35,377 nucleotides of DNA, taken from NCBI GenBank assembly GCA_019359535.1, contig JAHHHE010000036.1:1-35377 (forward strand), written 5' to 3'. Both the position numbers and the translations under genes were made by a program. The number at the start of each line of letters is the position of its first letter. The first letter of the stretch is position 1. The notes beneath the pieces were generated by a model, which saw only the letters and a program-made list of their open reading frames with translations, had not been told where the DNA came from and did not search any database. Shown here piece after piece: positions 1-6,417 of this stretch. This stretch comes from Gloeocapsa sp. UFS-A4-WI-NPMV-4B04. GTDB taxonomy: Bacteria; Cyanobacteriota; Cyanobacteriia; Cyanobacteriales; Chroococcidiopsidaceae.

Positions 1-127
1 AAAACATGGTCGCAGAGCCAAGAGCCTCTTTCGTTATGGCCTCGACTATCTCCGAAATATGATGCTCAACTTGGAACAGAAAATAGATGAATTCGTGGAT
101 GCCCTACAATTTTTGTCCTGTACTTAG
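1..127 (+). CDS. C-terminal end of an IS4-like transposase (partial)
   Basis: The reading frame entering at base 2 is open to TAG at 125-127 and encodes about 41 residues, beginning KHGRRAKSLFRYGLDYLRN and ending DALQFLSCT. This resembles, from memory, the C-terminal tail of IS4-type DDE transposases common in cyanobacteria. The rest of the gene lies outside the window, so it cannot be told whether the element is intact. No terminal inverted repeat was identified downstream; the minisatellite begins only 11 bases after the stop codon. Confidence 0.6.
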   Translation, partial: KHGRRAKSLFRYGLDYLRNMMLNLEQKIDEFVDALQFLSCT

Positions 128-138
128 GTAAGCGGCTT

Positions 139-318
139 ACGAGTTGGAAATACTCGGTGTTGAGTTGCTGATCCTCGCTCACGAGTTGTAAACACTTGTG
201 GTTGAGTTATTGATACTCGCTCACGAGTTGGAAATACTCGGTGTTGAGTTGCTGATACTCACTTACGAGTTGTAAACACTTGTGGTTGAGTTATTGATAC
301 TCGCTCACGAGATGTTGA
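139..318. repeat. 42-bp minisatellite with an 84-bp higher-order unit
   Basis: Four complete 42-bp units lie head to tail (139-180, 181-222, 223-264, 265-306), with a decaying fifth copy from 307. Two variants alternate A-B-A-B: A contains GAGTTGGAAATACTCGGTG and B contains GAGTTGTAAACACTTGTGG. The two B units are identical over 42 bases, whereas the two A units differ at a few positions, so the last amplification probably copied an 84-bp dimer. The unit is 14 codons long. Read on the minus strand, unit A encodes VSEYQQLNTEYFQL, a heptad-like peptide, but unit B has TAA in that frame. Confidence 0.9.
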
Positions 319-390
319 AATTCAACACCGAAGTGCTGATAACGTACCAATACTTTTCGCTTAAGATTTGATCTCCCCCAACAGAGTTAA

Positions 391-497
391 TCTCCCTCCC
401 GTCCCCCTTAAAAAGGGGGAAGCCAGAGGAGGCTACGCCATTAAAATCACGGAGGCTATATTCCCCACTTCTTAAGGGGGGCTAGGGGGGATCTACG
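391..497. repeat. MITE-like palindromic intergenic element
   Basis: A C-rich arm at 391-409 (CCTCCCGTCCCCCTTAA type) is complementary to a G-rich arm at about 472-491 (TTAAGGGGGGCTAGGGGGG). A smaller perfect hairpin, CCCCCTT-AAA-AAGGGGG, sits at 403-419. The same sequence type recurs at 14229-14325 in this window, so it is a dispersed element rather than a local feature. No coding capacity is seen in it. Confidence 0.6.
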
Positions 498-616
498 AGG
501 ACTCAACATTACTAACCGAGATGTATTGGATAACGTACAAAATGTAGCAGACATAGACAAAGGTTTTTCTAGGATGGTATTTGCTCCCAAAAACACGCGC
601 ACCACGACTATAAGCC

Positions 617-1330
617 ATGATTGGTCTAAATGATATTGCCCAATTTTTGAATTACTTTTTTGCCGTTCATTCCTATGGTGAGGATCAAAATGGTGTTTAT
701 TTACCATCATCGCGCCCGATCGCGCGTTTTGGGCTAGCACTAGAACCTTGGGCGGGATTAACTCAATGGGCAAATGCTGAACAACTGGATGCTTTATTTT
801 TACATCGACCTTGGCAGCTCCAGCCAGGGCAATTAGCAGCCGATATAGGCATATTAGCTTATCATCTAGCATTTGATGAGAATTTGACACTTGGCTTCAA
901 TTCTCGACTTGGCACAGTGCTAGGAATGTCTAATTTAGAGGTGCTAGGGGAGAAGCAAGGGCGATCGCTTGGCATGATTGGTAATATTCCTACCCAAGAT
1001 TTCTCTAGCTTCTGTCGTTATTTAGAAGAGGTATTTGGTGGCTACGACGAAGCTATTGGGGATGATACTCGTGAGATTTTGCGGGTAGGTGTTGTTGGGG
1101 CGATGAATGATGCTTTAGTGCGTGAAGCAGCAGTTCGCGGTGTTGATGTGTATATTACAGGGCAAATGCGGCTCCCTGCCCAAGCCGCCGTACTGGAAAC
1201 TGGAATTGGGATAGTTGCAGTCGGTCATCGCCGCAGTGAAGAATGGGGTTTAAGAGCTTTAGCTGGAGTGTTACGCGATCGCTGGTCGAGGCTAGAAGTT
1301 ATTTTGCCGAAACGTGACATCATCTTGTAG
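617..1330 (+). CDS. Nif3/DUF34-family dinuclear-metal-site protein
   Basis: A 237-residue protein of the Nif3/YbgI (DUF34, NGG1-interacting factor) family. Members form toroidal hexamers with a two-metal site; proposed roles are in hydrolysis or metal handling and the true substrate is unsettled. The sequence shows the family's His-rich anchors: LFLHRPW around residue 63, ILAYHLAFDENL around residue 80, and a C-terminal GHRRSEEWG block that corresponds to the family GH..SE motif. The central ITGQMR segment matches the usual TGE/TGD position with Gln in place of the acid, so one metal ligand may differ. The start ATG at 617 has no strong ribosome binding site. The gene stands alone, with an intergenic repeat upstream and hicB convergent downstream. 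Confidence 0.75.
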   Translation: MIGLNDIAQFLNYFFAVHSYGEDQNGVYLPSSRPIARFGLALEPWAGLTQWANAEQLDALFLHRPWQLQPGQLAADIGILAYHLAFDENLTLGFNSRLGTVLGMSNLEVLGEKQGRSLGMIGNIPTQDFSSFCRYLEEVFGGYDEAIGDDTREILRVGVVGAMNDALVREAAVRGVDVYITGQMRLPAQAAVLETGIGIVAVGHRRSEEWGLRALAGVLRDRWSRLEVILPKRDIIL

Positions 1331-1382
1331 TGGTAATAACTCTTTAGATCCTGTGAGTAAGGAGCGATCGCTTTACTAATCG

Positions 1383-1589
1383 CTAAACTTCAACGTACCC
1401 AGTATGAGTAGTTGGTTCAGGAATAGGTAAACCCTCTTCTCTCATTCCTTCTAAATGAAACTCAATAGCTTCCTGGATCATCTGTTTAGTCTCTTCCAAA
1501 GTATCTCCAACAGCGATACAGCCTGGTATATCGGGAGCATAAGCAGAGTAATTGTTTTCAGCTTTTTCAATTATTACTGCGTACTTCAT
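1383..1589 (-). CDS. hicB: HicB-family antitoxin (short form)
   Basis: A 68-residue protein beginning MKYAVIIEKAENNYSAYAPD, then IPGCIAVGDTLEETKQMIQEAI, the signature of HicB: a partial RNase-H fold with the PGC and A-x-G-x-T-x-EEA blocks. HicB binds and neutralises the HicA mRNA interferase and usually represses its own operon. This version ends right after the core fold and has no C-terminal DNA-binding domain, so it belongs to the short class common in cyanobacteria. AAGGAG lies a few bases before the ATG. It overlaps the upstream hicA remnant by one base (TAATG). Because that toxin gene is interrupted, this antitoxin may be a survivor without a cognate toxin. Confidence 0.85.
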   Translation of the reverse strand: MKYAVIIEKAENNYSAYAPDIPGCIAVGDTLEETKQMIQEAIEFHLEGMREEGLPIPEPTTHTGYVEV

Positions 1590-1783
1590 TAGTTTTCTCC
1601 TTGTAGTTGAGCTTGCTTCCAGATATTGTTTAATGTGCCTGGAGCTACATCTTTAGATAGCTTCTCAGAAACTGTAACCATGCCTTGTTTAACGGGGTGT
1701 TTAAACTGTCGATGACTGCCTCTAGTTCTATCAAGATACTAGCCATCAGCTGACAATCTCCTAATAACATCGCGTACTTTCAC
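1589..1783 (-). pseudogene. hicA: hicA mRNA-interferase toxin gene with nonsense codon
   Basis: On the minus strand a GTG at 1783, preceded by GGGAG, opens a frame reading VKVRDVIRRLSADG, then TAG at 1739-1741, then YLDRTRGSHRQFKHP and on to TAA at 1589-1591. The total is 64 codons, the usual HicA length. HicA proteins have a dsRBD-like fold with a catalytic His in a GSH motif; here GSH is intact downstream of the stop. The family normally has Trp or a similar residue at codon 15 (DGW-x-L), so a single TGG-to-TAG change explains the break. Translation stopping there gives a 14-residue peptide. The frame is otherwise undamaged, implying a recent loss, or toxicity-selected inactivation. Confidence 0.8.
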
Positions 1784-1851
1784 GCCTACTCCCTTTTGTA
1801 GACGCAACCCGAACTACGCTGCATCTTGTCTCAAAGCTTGTAATTCAGCGT

Positions 1852-2955
1852 TTAGCCTAAATAATTCTCCACAATTTGAAAAATCCGCTCTGCTGCTTTT
1901 CCATCCCCAAACGGATTAATTGCTGTCGCCATTGCTTGATAAGCATCTGGATTACTTAACAAATCTGTTGCAGCAGCAAATATTTGAGTTGGATCAGTGC
2001 CTACTAATTTCGCTGTACCAGCAGCAACAGCCTCTGGACGTTCCGTTGTTTCGCGCAATACCAGAACTGGCTTTCCTAAACTCGGCGCTTCTTCTTGTAA
2101 CCCACCAGAATCAGTTAATAAAAGATGCGATCGCACTATCGCTCCCACAAGTTGAGCATAGTCTAGGGGTTCCGTTAAAAAAACTCTGGGATGATTGCCT
2201 AAAAGTGCCTGTAGTGGTTCTCTTACTGTAGGATTTCGATGCAAGGGTAACAACAACGCCGTATCCTCAAACTTGTCTAATATTTGCAAAAATCCTTGAG
2301 CAATACCTTTGAGTGGTTCTCCCCAATTTTCGCGCCGATGCACTGTTGCTAGGAGGACACGATATTTTTCCCAATCTAAACCTTTAACATTGCACTCAGG
2401 CTGGCGTTTAGCTACCGACAGCAAAGCATCAATAACTGTATTACCAGTATGGTGAACTTTGCCTACTACCCCAGAGCGTTGTAAATTTTCAGTAGCAAGT
2501 GTTGTCGGTGCAAAGTGCAGCTGAGCCACTTGGGAAATTAACCGCCGATTTGCCTCTTCTGGGTAAGGATTGTATAAGTCATCAGTGCGTAATCCGGCTT
2601 CCACATGACCAACGGGAATTTTTTGATAAAACGCCGCCATTGCTGCTGCAAAAGCCGTAGTTGTATCTCCTTGCACAATTACTAAGTCTGGCTGATGCTG
2701 GAACAACGCTTCCAAACCCCGCAAACTGAGGCAAGTTATATCAGTTAGCGATTGTCCCGCCTGCATAATTTCCAGATTTTGATCTGCTGTCAGGTCGAAT
2801 AGCTGCATCACTTGTTCAACCATTTCCCGATGCTGACCTGTTAAAATTACTTGCGTATCAAAAACAGGCGATCTTTGAAATACTTGAATTACCGGAGCTA
2901 GTTTAATCGCTTCTGGACGAGTGCCTAAGATAATGCAAACTTGTTTTCGTGCCAT
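1852..2955 (-). CDS. wecB: UDP-N-acetylglucosamine 2-epimerase, non-hydrolysing
   Basis: A 367-residue cytosolic enzyme that interconverts UDP-GlcNAc and UDP-ManNAc, feeding surface polysaccharide synthesis. Family motifs seen in order are GTRPEAIKLAPVI near residue 12, VQGDTTTAFA near 94, HVEAGLRTDDLYNPYPEEAN near 118 (with the Asp/Glu residues used for epimerisation), HRRENWGEP near 207, and TDSGGLQEEAPSLGKPVL near 281, which binds the UDP moiety. Length matches the bacterial family. The start ATG at 2955 directly precedes the conserved N-terminal beta strand. It stands alone on the minus strand, with no polysaccharide cluster around it. Confidence 0.95.
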   Translation of the reverse strand: MARKQVCIILGTRPEAIKLAPVIQVFQRSPVFDTQVILTGQHREMVEQVMQLFDLTADQNLEIMQAGQSLTDITCLSLRGLEALFQHQPDLVIVQGDTTTAFAAAMAAFYQKIPVGHVEAGLRTDDLYNPYPEEANRRLISQVAQLHFAPTTLATENLQRSGVVGKVHHTGNTVIDALLSVAKRQPECNVKGLDWEKYRVLLATVHRRENWGEPLKGIAQGFLQILDKFEDTALLLPLHRNPTVREPLQALLGNHPRVFLTEPLDYAQLVGAIVRSHLLLTDSGGLQEEAPSLGKPVLVLRETTERPEAVAAGTAKLVGTDPTQIFAAATDLLSNPDAYQAMATAINPFGDGKAAERIFQIVENYLG

Positions 2956-3050
2956 TACATACTGAATCAGCAGTTAACCACAAGCATATTAAACGCCTCT
3001 GATCCTATGTGCAAGCGATCGCACCTCAACAAAGGGTCATTATCTACTTG

Positions 3051-3914
3051 CTAATGAGCACCCAGATGTGAACAAGCGTGAAACGGCACAGCTGCAAAAG
3101 GTAGAAACGCCAAAAGTAACCAAGTCCAAGACAACAAGCTAGGCTGAGAAATTAGTTCTGGTTCTGCTAACAGCGCCTCTATCCTCTCTTCTAGACGGTT
3201 GTACGGTGCAGCACAACTGAACGCTGCACAACAGTTATCTGACTGCACAGGCAGGGTACTGATCACAACAAGCAGAGATTCTGCCAATAGTAGCGGATCT
3301 ACTTGTTGAGCTGCCCAACGATCAGCACGCATTTCCCGCAATAGCAAGAGTTCTTGCCACAAAGCTTCTGTATTGGGCAACCAAGCACTGATTGAGCGCA
3401 CCCAGCCAAGCCAAAAAAACCAGAATGTATCTCGGTAATAGTAATGTCCTTGCTCATGCTTGAATACAGCTTCAAGATGATCCTGATCAAGTGTATTCAA
3501 AAGTCCCTGACTGACAATTAATTCAGGCTGCCAAAACCCAATTAAGGCACTAAAGGGAATGGGATTGTCGAGAACACGGCTATGTTCACCCATAAAGTTG
3601 AGTTGAGGACAGGTGCGAATTCGGCGTACAGTCATCCAACTCTGACTTGCTAGCTTAAAGCATAAAAAGCCTGCAAGCCCACAGAAGCCTGAAGCCAGTA
3701 AGTAGCTAAATCGTCTTTCCCACTCCCCAATTAATGGTTCCGTAGGTCCCATGCAAAGTACGGAAGCAGCCGTCATCAGTAGCAGTAGAGGAGGAAACAG
3801 AAATAATGATAGCGATCGCTGCCAGCGTTGAGTCCAACTTCCTTGAGGATCTGACCATCTGAATCTGTACCACCAAGCCAATGCCAATGCAGCCAGAATC
3901 ATGATTAGATGCAT
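3051..3914 (-). CDS. M56-family (BlaR1/MecR1-like) membrane metallopeptidase
   Basis: A 287-residue membrane protein with hydrophobic segments at about 1-15, 36-55, 70-88, 163-178 and 262-280. The zinc-peptidase site is H153-E-Q-G-H157, and E194 in REMRADRW is the likely third ligand. In BlaR1/MecR1 such a domain is triggered by a sensor and cleaves the BlaI/MecI repressor. This protein has no penicillin-binding sensor domain, so its signal is unknown. It starts two bases after the blaI-like stop, with GGAGG just before ATG, and the two genes are evidently co-transcribed. A natural inference is that it inactivates the neighbouring repressor. Confidence 0.85.
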   Translation of the reverse strand: MHLIMILAALALAWWYRFRWSDPQGSWTQRWQRSLSLFLFPPLLLLMTAASVLCMGPTEPLIGEWERRFSYLLASGFCGLAGFLCFKLASQSWMTVRRIRTCPQLNFMGEHSRVLDNPIPFSALIGFWQPELIVSQGLLNTLDQDHLEAVFKHEQGHYYYRDTFWFFWLGWVRSISAWLPNTEALWQELLLLREMRADRWAAQQVDPLLLAESLLVVISTLPVQSDNCCAAFSCAAPYNRLEERIEALLAEPELISQPSLLSWTWLLLAFLPFAAVPFHACSHLGAH

Positions 3915-3916
3915 TA

Positions 3917-4333
3917 CTATTCCTCCCTAGCCTGTCGTGCAGCATCAATACGTTGAGCGATCGCTTTTAATTTTTCCACACTTGCAGAGTCAAGGCTATC
4001 TGCAAATGCAGCTACTATATCAGGATTACCGATCGCTAAAAATCTCTGCAACTGCTCATGAGCCTTCAGTGCCTGTGCCTGCTGCTTCGTGACCAATGGC
4101 CGCCAATAAAATGCCCGCTCTCGTTTGTCACACGCTAACCAGCCTTTCTCAGTCAAGCGACGTAACACTGTAGTAACTGAAGTATATGCCAAATCTCGAT
4201 TTGGGTCAGTTAAGATGCGTTCATGTACATCCTTAACAGTAGCAGAACCGAGATCCCAAATGATCTGTAAAATCTCTGCCTCTAGTGGCCCTAGAGATAG
4301 TTGTTTAGGACGATAGTTAGGTAGAGAAGTCAT
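3917..4333 (-). CDS. BlaI/MecI/CopY-family transcriptional repressor
   Basis: A 138-residue winged-helix regulator. The N-terminal half contains LGPLEAEILQIIWDLGSA (helix 1) and TSVTTVLRRLTEKGWLACDK (recognition helix and wing), the BlaI family pattern; the C-terminal part is a helical dimerisation region in which the family repressors are cleaved. The ATG at 4333 is preferred over the in-frame GTG at 4336. The gene is upstream of, and two bases from, the M56 peptidase, and is divergent from gcvT across 157 bases. It could therefore control itself and possibly the glycine cleavage cluster; the latter is only an inference from position. Confidence 0.9.
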   Translation of the reverse strand: MTSLPNYRPKQLSLGPLEAEILQIIWDLGSATVKDVHERILTDPNRDLAYTSVTTVLRRLTEKGWLACDKRERAFYWRPLVTKQQAQALKAHEQLQRFLAIGNPDIVAAFADSLDSASVEKLKAIAQRIDAARQAREE

Positions 4334-4490
4334 CACGTTTAAATATGCTTATTAAGTTACACTTCTTCAACCCTATCGAACTCTCAATCATTTGTGTAAT
4401 CATTCATAACGAGAAATGAGAGCCTAAACTACCTAACCATTCTGCAACTGGGCAACGCTAAGAAATTTATAAATAAGGTAGATATCTAAA

Positions 4491-5624
4491 ATGTCAGAAG
4501 AATTACAACCAGAAATAGTGTTGCCTTTAGCTCAAACACCTCTATTTCAGCTAGCAGTAGAACTAAAAGCGCGGCTAACCAGCTTTGGTGGGTGGGAAAT
4601 GCCAGTACAGTTTACTGGAATTGGGCGTGAACACGAAGCCGTTAGGACTGCGGCTGGAATGTTTGATATTTCCCACATGGGTAAATTTGGCCTGAGAGCT
4701 AAAAATCTAATTTCGCAACTTCAGCACTTAGTACCGTCAGATTTAAATCGGTTGCAACCAAGCGAAGCACAGTACACAGTTCTATTAAATCCTGAAGCGG
4801 GAATTATCGACGACATCATTTTTTATTACCAAGGCGAGGATGCTAGTGGTAATCAGCAAGGGGTAATGATTGTCAATGCTGCAACAGTGGGCAAAGACAA
4901 AGCATGGTTATTGCAACACCTCGACTTATCTGAAGTAGAATTGCAAGATATTTCTTCTGAAAAAGTGCTGATTGCCGTTCAAGGGCCACAAGCAGCTAGC
5001 GCCTTACAGCCATTCATTGAGGAGAACCTAGCACAAATAAAGTCATTTGGTCATCTAGAAGCAACCGTGCTAGGTCAAAAAAGTTTTATTGCTCGGACAG
5101 GTTACACAGGTGAAGATGGATTTGAGGTGATGGTGGAGCCGAGTGTAGGAATTGAACTATGGCGAGTCCTGCTGCAAGCTGGTGTGATCCCGTGTGGACT
5201 CGGTGCAAGAGATACACTGCGTCTAGAAGCAGCAATGGCACTTTATGGACAAGATATTGATGAAACTACCACACCAATAGAGGCGGGGTTGGGTTGGCTA
5301 GTCCATCTAGACACCAAAGGCGATTTTATTGGTCGTTCGGTTTTAGAACAGCAAAAGTCTACTGGAGTAACGCGACGATTAGTAGGACTGCAAATGCAGG
5401 GACGTAATATTGCCCGACACGGTTATCAAGTCTTATCTCAAGGTAAAGTAGTCGGAGAAATTACCAGTGGAACTTTATCTCTTACACTTGGTTATCCAGT
5501 CGCCCTTGCTTATGTTCCTACTGCGTTGAGCCAAGTCGGCCAACTTCTAGAGGTAGCAATCAGAGGCAAGGCTTATCCTGCTGTTGTGGTAAAACGTCCG
5601 TTTTATCGGTCAAAAAACCGTTGA
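4491..5624 (+). CDS. gcvT: Glycine cleavage system T protein (aminomethyltransferase)
   Basis: A 377-residue folate-dependent aminomethyltransferase. It releases ammonia from the aminomethyl-lipoyl arm of H protein and passes the one-carbon unit to tetrahydrofolate. The N-terminus has [20 protein letters not shown] and [13 protein letters not shown], the classic GcvT blocks; [15 protein letters not shown] near residue 202 and [17 protein letters not shown] near 237 line the folate pocket. The C-terminal barrel ends near VKRPFYR. Length and start are typical. In cyanobacteria this complex removes photorespiratory glycine. It is the first gene of the gcvT-gcvH-gcvP series, 134 bases from gcvH. 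Confidence 0.97.
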   Translation: MSEELQPEIVLPLAQTPLFQLAVELKARLTSFGGWEMPVQFTGIGREHEAVRTAAGMFDISHMGKFGLRAKNLISQLQHLVPSDLNRLQPSEAQYTVLLNPEAGIIDDIIFYYQGEDASGNQQGVMIVNAATVGKDKAWLLQHLDLSEVELQDISSEKVLIAVQGPQAASALQPFIEENLAQIKSFGHLEATVLGQKSFIARTGYTGEDGFEVMVEPSVGIELWRVLLQAGVIPCGLGARDTLRLEAAMALYGQDIDETTTPIEAGLGWLVHLDTKGDFIGRSVLEQQKSTGVTRRLVGLQMQGRNIARHGYQVLSQGKVVGEITSGTLSLTLGYPVALAYVPTALSQVGQLLEVAIRGKAYPAVVVKRPFYRSKNR

Positions 5625-5758
5625 GCGAACTGATAATTAACCAATCAATTATCCCCAAACCATTGGTCATTGATTCTGACAGAGTTTTTAAGGAATAATT
5701 TGTTCTAAGCTAATAACTCCGCATTTGTATTTATTAACGAATTTAGTGAGGAATTGAC

Positions 5759-6148
5759 ATGGATCTGGAATATCCGAGTGACTTAAAATATCTCGACTCC
5801 CACGAATATGTGCGGCTAGAAGGCGAAATAGCGACAATTGGCATCAGTGCTTTTGCAGTTGATCAGCTAGGTGACATTGTTTTTTTAGAACTGCCAGAAA
5901 TTGGCGATGCTCTAACAAAAGGAGAAAGTTTTGGCTCTGTTGAGTCTGTCAAAGCTGTTGAAGACCTTTACCCAGCAGTAAGTGGGACGGTAATTGAGCG
6001 CAATGAGGCGATCGTCGATGCACCAGAACAGTTAGCAGAAGACCCTTACGGCGAAGGCTGGTTATTGAAACTGCGTGTCAATGACCCCGGTGAAATAGAT
6101 GATGCTATGTCTGCGGATGAGTATCGGGCGCAGGTAGAAGGAGAATAG
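5759..6148 (+). CDS. gcvH: Glycine cleavage system H protein
   Basis: A 129-residue lipoyl carrier protein that shuttles the aminomethyl group between P, T and L proteins. The lipoylation site is K65 within [29 protein letters not shown] before it forms the first half of the lipoyl hammerhead fold, and [11 protein letters not shown] is the conserved C-terminal block. The start ATG at 5759 follows GTGAGGAATTGAC, with AGGA about six bases upstream. It lies between gcvT and gcvP in the same direction. The spacing (134 and 269 bases) allows separate promoters as well as read-through. Confidence 0.97.
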   Translation: MDLEYPSDLKYLDSHEYVRLEGEIATIGISAFAVDQLGDIVFLELPEIGDALTKGESFGSVESVKAVEDLYPAVSGTVIERNEAIVDAPEQLAEDPYGEGWLLKLRVNDPGEIDDAMSADEYRAQVEGE

Positions 6149-6417
6149 GTAGGGTAGGGGTTAGGGATCAGGGGTTAGGAAAGGAAAGAAGACTACGACA
6201 ATCTAAAAATCGCTCTAAGCCCATAAATTTATTCATTGGAAAGACAAAAAAATTTGTGCCGAGAGTACGAACTAATCCCAGATCAATATTAAATATCTGA
6301 AGAGTAGGTCAAAGGTATTTCCTTGATCCCTGATCCCTGACCTCTAACTCCTTTTAATTTTAAATTTCTGAAAATATGTTGCAAAATATGAAGTAGGTCA
6401 TATCAGGAGAGCAGTCT
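6149..6417 (+). repeat. gcvH-gcvP spacer with G-run repeat and its inverted partner
   Basis: Four G runs (6152-6154, 6157-6160, 6164-6166, 6171-6174) separated by two to four bases form a G-quadruplex-type motif right after the gcvH stop. About 150 bases later, near 6323-6350, a C-rich stretch with GATCCCTGATCCCTGA is partly complementary to it, so the two could form a long imperfect stem. No gene is seen in the spacer. AGGAGA at 6404-6409 is the ribosome binding site for gcvP. Confidence 0.6.

Noticed and set aside
139-318. CRISPR array
   Set aside because: Units are contiguous 42-bp tandem copies with no variable spacers.
456-890. 144-residue minus-strand frame
   Set aside because: Lies opposite the Nif3-family gene and an intergenic palindrome; no family resemblance.
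4357-4399. BlaI operator (TTACAC ... GTGTAA)
   Set aside because: Half sites are about 31 bases apart, unlike the compact dyad of BlaI/MecI operators; could be chance.
4334-4490. Glycine riboswitch upstream of gcvT
   Set aside because: No tandem glycine-aptamer core or conserved junction sequence could be found in the 157 bases.
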